This document shows, piece by piece, positions 60,214 through 64,000 of a stretch of 64,000 bases of DNA. Source of the stretch: DATHZQ01 sp963823505 (GTDB lineage: Bacteria > Actinomycetota > Acidimicrobiia > Spongiisociales > UBA5794); contig CAWGLY010000006.1 of the NCBI GenBank assembly GCA_963823505.1, positions 1 through 64,000 on the forward strand. The letters run 5' to 3'. The position numbers and the translations under genes were made by a program. The notes below the pieces were generated by a model that saw nothing but the letters and a program-made list of their open reading frames with translations, was not told the DNA's origin and did no database searches. Numbering within the stretch: the first letter of the stretch is position 1; the number at the start of each line of letters is the position of its first letter.

Positions 60214-60439
60214 GAAGGGTCTCCATGAGTTCGGCTACCGCCAGCATCTCCGCCCGGTCGTCCTCGTCGGCTTCGAGCGCAGCGACCTCGGCGGCGAGCG
60301 CCTGCTTGTCATGAAGCCGGGATGCCGCCTCCACGAGCGCGGCGCGGATAGCTTCCGACCGAGACATGCCGGTTGCCTCGAGCTCGCTCAGCGCCCGGAG
60401 CGCTGCGTCGTCAAGTCGAACGGAAATCGCTTGAGCCAT
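60200..60439 (-). CDS. Ribbon-helix-helix antitoxin (MazE-like partner)
   Basis: A 79-residue protein. The N-terminal RHH reads AISVRLDDAALRALSELEATGMSRSEAIRAALVEAA; the acidic C-terminal tail (AEVAALEADEDDRAEML) is suited to block MazF. A palindrome lies 10-28 bp upstream of the start, as expected for autoregulation. Confidence 0.88.
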   Translation of the reverse strand: MAQAISVRLDDAALRALSELEATGMSRSEAIRAALVEAASRLHDKQALAAEVAALEADEDDRAEMLAVAELMETLRAPG

Positions 60440-60448
60440 GCCCTCAAC

Positions 60449-60467
60449 GTATCACGATCTGTGATAC
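60449..60467. promoter_or_regulatory. Palindromic operator of the MazF/RHH module
   Basis: GTATCAC-GATCT-GTGATAC, perfect 7-bp arms, just upstream of the antitoxin start on the minus strand. Likely bound by the RHH protein. Confidence 0.7.
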
Positions 60468-60604
60468 AGAGCAATAGATGTGAGCGCAGAGAGCGCACTC
60501 GTAGGTGCCGCTCGGCTCGGTTTGAGAAGGCGCTCGTTCCTGCACCCGATCTGGTGCTCTGCTCTTCGTCCCAACACCCAGGCCACCGCGTCGTGTCAAT
60601 CCGG

Positions 60605-60627
60605 GTTGACAACCACGGCTTGTCAAC
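60605..60627. promoter_or_regulatory. Palindrome GTTGACA-N9-TGTCAAC before the HTH-ClpN operon
   Basis: Perfect 7-bp arms 17 bp upstream of the first ATG of the HTH gene. It shares the TTGAC/GTCAA half-site with the palindrome at 58763, which precedes the other gene with a similar HTH. Confidence 0.6.
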
Positions 60628-60643
60628 TCAGGATGACAGGCAG

Positions 60644-60862
60644 ATGATGGAGTTGAAGCAAGCAGCGGTTGCGGCCGACAGTCCGGATCCTACGGAGGGG
60701 TTGCGGGCGGTCGTCGTACTGCGTCGCCTGGCCGATCAGATCGAAGCAGCCCAAGTCGCAGCTGCCCGCCGGAAAGGATGGTCGTGGCAGGAGATCGGCG
60801 ATGCCCTGGGAGTGTCGCGTCAGGCAGTCCACAAGAAACACGGGAAGCAGGATCATGTTTGA
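60644..60862 (+). CDS. Small HTH DNA-binding protein
   Basis: A 72-residue protein. A helical N-terminus (PTEGLRAVVVLRRLADQIEA) leads to the HTH KGWSWQEIGDALGVSRQAVHKKHGK. It is typical of actinobacterial small regulators encoded immediately before ClpN-domain proteins. It overlaps the next gene by 8 bp. Start at the first of two adjacent ATGs. Confidence 0.82.
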   Translation: MMELKQAAVAADSPDPTEGLRAVVVLRRLADQIEAAQVAAARRKGWSWQEIGDALGVSRQAVHKKHGKQDHV

Positions 60863-61313
60863 GCGCTTCACACGATCGGCCCGGATGGCGGTGAAGGCCG
60901 CGATCTCAGAGGCCGAGCGACGCAACGACTCCCATATCGGCACGGAGCATCTTCTTCTCGGTGTGGCGGCTGTGTCTTCGGCGCTGATTCGGCGAGTGGT
61001 CGACCTGTCGCTAACCCAACTGCGGGCAGGCTTGGATTCGCTCGACGAATCCGCTCTGTCATCGGTTGGAATCGACATCGACGCAGTTGAGGGTATCGCC
61101 CCCGATCTCGGCATTGCCGGCCGATGCCACCGGCCGTTCACCGGTGGCGGCAAGCAGATACTGCAGGAAGCGCTCAGGCTCGCCGTCGATGTCGGCCATC
61201 GGCGGATCGGCCCCGAACACCTCCTGCTCGCCATCAGCCGGCGTCCCGCCCACGACGCGTCGCATCGACTGCTGAACCACGCCCTGTACCAGACGACGGA
61301 CTTCCGACTCTGA
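60855..61313 (+). CDS. Clp N-terminal domain protein
   Basis: A 152-residue protein made of two Clp-N repeats: FERFTRSARMAVKAAISEAERRND with HIGTEHLLLGVA, and GGKQILQEALRLAVDVGHRRIGPEHLLLAI. There is no ATPase domain. Clp-N modules bind adaptors or substrates of ClpC/ClpP, so it may feed proteins to, or compete for, the Clp protease. Co-transcribed with the HTH gene. The last 20 residues (HDASHRLLNHALYQTTDFRL) look atypical and the 3' end may be altered. Confidence 0.82.
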   Translation: MFERFTRSARMAVKAAISEAERRNDSHIGTEHLLLGVAAVSSALIRRVVDLSLTQLRAGLDSLDESALSSVGIDIDAVEGIAPDLGIAGRCHRPFTGGGKQILQEALRLAVDVGHRRIGPEHLLLAISRRPAHDASHRLLNHALYQTTDFRL

Positions 61314-61412
61314 CAGGCCCAACCGGGACGCGATATGTCTCGCCGCTAAGCCCTCGTAGGCCAGCTCCGCTGCTTCGCGATGCCGGCCAGCGAGCTCTTC
61401 GGATGACGCCAC
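61270..61412 (-). pseudogene. Possible HTH-protein fragment opposite the end of the ClpN gene
   Basis: The minus frame from a GTG at 61412 reads REAAELAYEGLAARHIASRL, then GLSESEVRRLVQGV, which looks like a real HTH. Further downstream (to 61059) the frame is antisense to the ClpN gene and unlikely to be coding. It may be the 5' remnant of a regulator cut by a rearrangement, or a chance frame. Confidence 0.3.
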
Positions 61413-61562
61413 AAAGGGACGTTACAGCAGGCTCATCCACCATGGGCTATGGGCTGTTTCACGGTTGGTTCGTTCTGATCCGGTATCAGTTGATCTGCGC
61501 ACCGCAGAACTGATGTCGGTCGATCCGCTCGTCTGCCAGTAAGCGAGACCGACTGTGAGGCG

Positions 61563-62690
61563 GTGCGCGCCGGGACCCGAGTGCGGAATCGGGACTACGC
61601 CGACACGTTGAGGGCTCTCCGCAAGAGCGGGTCTGCTGCGTTCTACTCCGGCGACCTGGCGGCGGCGATCGCCGAGGCCGTCCAGGGCGACCTGGCCATC
61701 CCGGGCGACATGACCGTGGACGACCTGGCCGCCTACCAGGTGATCGAACGTGCCCCGGTGTGCGTCGAGTACCGCGGCTACGAAGTCTGCGGGATGGGTC
61801 CACCTTCGTCCGGTGCGCTCGCCGTCGGTCAGATCCTCGGGATTCTCGAGCACTTCGACCTCGGCGACGATCCGCTCGGGGAGGAGTTCGTGCATCTCTT
61901 TGCCCAGGCGGGCCGCCTGGCCTTCGCCGACCGGGGCCTGTACGTTGGTGACACCGACTTCGTCACCGTGCCGGTCGAGGGGATGGTGGACGAGGCGTAC
62001 CTGGCGTCGCGTGCCGCCCTCATCACGGACATGGACATGGGAACGGCGATGCCGGGAGTTCCTCCCGGCGAGTTCGATCCATCCGCCCCTCAGGACAACG
62101 ACACCGAGGGCGGTACCAGCCAGATCTCGATCGTCGATCGGTACGGAAACGCCCTGTCGATGACGACCACCATCGAGAGCTCGTTCGGGAACGGTGTCAT
62201 GGTGCCCGGAGGGGGATTCCTGCTCAACAACGAGCTGACCGACTTCTCCTTCGCGCCCGTCACCTCTGAGGGGGTTCCCGTGGCGAATCGGGTCCAGCCC
62301 GGCAAGCGGCCCCGTAGCTCGATGTCGCCGACGATCGTCCTCGACGCCGCCGGCGACGTGGTGTTGGTCACCGGATCCCCCGGCGGCTCGTCGATCATCG
62401 GATACACGGCGCAGTCGATCGTGAACGTGCTCGACTTCGGGCTCGACGCGCAGGAGGCTGTCAACGTTCCACACCATCAGAACCGCAACGGCTCAACCAA
62501 CCTCGAGACCCCCATCACGGGTGTCACGGACGACTACGACGTCGACGCCCTGCAGGCCGCTCTGGAGGCCCGCGGTCATCCGGTCAGCGTGGGCGCCCTG
62601 ACATCGGGGCTGTCGGTGATCCAGGTCACCCCGGACGGCTTCGTGGGAGGCGCCGATCAGCGGAGGGACGGAACCGTCGGCGGCCGCTGA
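61563..62690 (+). pseudogene. ggt: Gamma-glutamyltranspeptidase, N-terminally truncated
   Basis: Matches the C-terminal two thirds of GGT: the end of the large subunit (GSAAFYSGDLAAAIAEAV, AYQVIERAPVCVEYRGYEV, PPSSGALAVGQILGIL), the autoprocessing/catalytic Thr region (EGGTSQISIVDRYGNALSM), and the small subunit with GFLLNNELTDFS and SSMSPTIV and GSPGGSSII. About the first 200 residues, including the signal peptide and the first large-subunit motifs, are missing, and upstream sequence is unrelated. It is therefore a broken gene or a chimeric junction near 61563. Confidence 0.85.
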
Positions 62691-62736
62691 CCGCAAACGC
62701 CCATCCGCTGCGCTCGTCGCGACAGCGCAAGATGAG

Positions 62737-62775
62737 TCGATTCCCTGGCCGGCCTCAGGCCGGCCAGGGAATCGA
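62737..62775. terminator. Bidirectional terminator hairpin
   Basis: TCGATTCCCTGGCCGGCCT-C-AGGCCGGCCAGGGAATCGA, 19-bp perfect arms, in the 98-bp gap between two convergent genes. It serves both. Confidence 0.85.
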
Positions 62776-62788
62776 TTGAGTGACCGAC

Positions 62789-64000
62789 TCAGGTGATGGG
62801 TTCCCGTCGCCTCCGGACGGCGTCGGCCACCGCCGCCGTGGCGCGGTCTATGTCGTCGGTTGAGTTGTAGAGGGCGAAGCTGAGGCGGCAGCTGGCCGGT
62901 GGGTCCAGGCCGAGGCTGTGGTGGGCGAGCGTTGCGCAGTGACAGCCGGCCCTCGCCTCGACGCCCCTCCTGTCGAGCTCGGACGCCAAGTCGAGCGGGT
63001 TCCACCCGTCGACGTTGAACGCCACGAGTGGCGATCGCACCTCACCCAACGGGGGACCGTAGATGGTGATGCCGGGAACCGCCGACAGCTCCTCCATGGC
63101 GCGCACCGTCAGTGCCTGGGTGTGGCGGCCGATGCGTTCCATCGACCGGCGGACGACGTGCGTCGGGATCGGCCGTTCGCTGCGGAAGTACGGGACCTCT
63201 CCCGGATCGGTCGTCATGTCGAGCATCAGGCGCAGCGTCTGGGCGGACTGGATGACACCGACGATGTTCGGGGTGCCCGCCGCGTACTTCCACGGGAGAT
63301 CGTTGTATCCGACGTGATCCGGGCTGACCCGTCCCTCGGCGATCATGTCCCCGCCGTAGAGGAACGGGAGGGAATGCTCGAGGAGGTGCTCCTTCCCGTA
63401 GAGCACCCCCACCCCGTACGGCGCCAGCAGCTTGTGGAACGAGAACGACAGGTAGTCCACATCCAGGGCCTGGACATCCACGTAGGTGCTCGGAACCAGC
63501 TGGGCGGCATCCACGAGCAACAGCGAGCGTCGTTCCCCGGTCGGCTGCACGTATCCGCTGGCGTCGGCGATGGCCCGAACGACGTCGAGCGGCGGCTTCG
63601 TCCCGAAGAAGTTGGACGCCCCCGTAGAGCACACCAGCTTCGTCCGCTCGTCGACCAGTGACACCAGGTGGTCGAGGTCGAGCGCACCCGTGGCGGGGTC
63701 GAAACGGGCGAGCCGGCACTCGATGCGCCGCCCGAACCGGGGAAGGATCTCGTTGGCGAGGGCGTACCACGGCACGTAGTTGGAGTTGTGCTCGAGCATG
63801 GTCGTCACCACGTTGTCGCCGTCCCGAAACTCCGTCATGAGCGAGTACATCGCCGCGTTGATGGCTTCGGTCGTGTTGCGGCAGGTGACAATGGTGCGGC
63901 GATTCGGAGCGTTGATCCAAGCTGCCATCGTGTCGTAGGCGCGCTCGAAACGCATGGTGGTCGCCTGCGACGCCTGGGACTGGCCGCGATGCACGTTCTC
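62789..64000 (-). CDS. Cysteine desulfurase-like class V aminotransferase (5' end outside window)
   Basis: A PLP enzyme of the NifS/SufS-like family, at least 404 residues in the window; the start is beyond base 64000. Features are TCRNTTEAINAAMYSL, EHNSNYVPWYALA, VDAAQLVPS with the PLP Asp, the Schiff-base lysine in LSFSFHKLLAPYGVGVLYG, and RAGCHCATLAHHSLGL, with Cys placed like the SufS catalytic cysteine. Similar proteins include group II desulfurases and related lyases; no suf genes are adjacent, so the physiological role is open. Confidence 0.87.
   Translation of the reverse strand, partial: ENVHRGQSQASQATTMRFERAYDTMAAWINAPNRRTIVTCRNTTEAINAAMYSLMTEFRDGDNVVTTMLEHNSNYVPWYALANEILPRFGRRIECRLARFDPATGALDLDHLVSLVDERTKLVCSTGASNFFGTKPPLDVVRAIADASGYVQPTGERRSLLLVDAAQLVPSTYVDVQALDVDYLSFSFHKLLAPYGVGVLYGKEHLLEHSLPFLYGGDMIAEGRVSPDHVGYNDLPWKYAAGTPNIVGVIQSAQTLRLMLDMTTDPGEVPYFRSERPIPTHVVRRSMERIGRHTQALTVRAMEELSAVPGITIYGPPLGEVRSPLVAFNVDGWNPLDLASELDRRGVEARAGCHCATLAHHSLGLDPPASCRLSFALYNSTDDIDRATAAVADAVRRRREPIT

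Noticed and set aside
61059..61412. A complete 117-residue minus-strand regulator
   Set aside because: Only the first 45 or so residues look like an HTH; the rest is antisense to the ClpN gene. Kept only as a low-confidence fragment.

Overview
The window is high-GC actinobacterial DNA. The gene order (dnaG-rpoD; glyS, uppS and recO; pgpH-phoH around ybeY and era; hrcA-dnaJ-rsmE; leuS through comEA-comEC-holA; lepA-hemW opposite rpsT-greA), the class I-type glycyl-tRNA synthetase and many GTG/TTG starts suggest a member of the Acidimicrobiia or a close relative. The placement is inferred from gene content and order only.

Layout. (1) 1-2.5 kb: the end of an integrated element. A group II intron with an intact reverse transcriptase interrupts a tyrosine-integrase gene. 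The intron's 3' junction lies exactly before the His codon of the integrase HT(C)AS motif, next to a tRNA-Asn gene that is a plausible attachment site. (2) 2.6-11.3 kb: housekeeping genes (rpoD, dnaG, glyS, uppS, recO) plus an Lrp-type regulator, a membrane-anchored protein of unknown function and a pterin dehydratase. (3) 11.3-15.3 kb: a 1000-residue single-chain protein that joins an ECF sigma factor, a zinc-finger anti-sigma-like motif, one membrane span and a long extracellular array of cadherin/Ig-like domains. It lies behind about 960 bp of non-coding DNA holding an exact 234-bp duplication, a structured RNA candidate and a strong terminator. (4) 15.3-24.4 kb: a translationally coupled run (phoH, pgpH, ybeY, corC, era) and the hrcA-dnaJ-rsmE heat-shock group behind a CIRCE operator. 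(5) 24.4-32 kb: an Mrp Na+/H+ antiporter operon in which MrpG and MrpE are fused, and a KefB-type antiporter. (6) 32-45.5 kb: hemW, lepA, rpsT, greA, and a long minus-strand run leuS, an HExxH protein, a CPBP protease, the two aconitase-X subunits, comEA, comEC and holA. (7) 45.6-49.8 kb: GNAT, ABC ATPase, DUF389 and VOC genes and a DUF1778/GNAT toxin-antitoxin pair.

(8) 49.8-64 kb: an accessory region. It contains tRNA 3'-end fragments, broken genes (frameshifted radical SAM, truncated exonuclease III, an isoprenylcysteine-methyltransferase remnant, N-terminally truncated gamma-glutamyltranspeptidase) and small two-gene modules (a MazF/RHH pair, an HTH/toxin-like pair, an HTH/ClpN pair). A motif of about 36 bp occurs three times at gene boundaries and may be a recombination signal. 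Several of the small modules carry clear palindromic operators.

How the genes fit together: the conserved clusters serve replication and transcription start, ribosome assembly and RNA processing, heat-shock control, Na+/H+ balance and DNA uptake. The most unusual single item is the tethered sigma factor, which could link an extracellular or cell-wall state directly to transcription if the cytoplasmic part is released or exposed. The most mobile-looking part is the cassette-like region from 58 to 61.4 kb.
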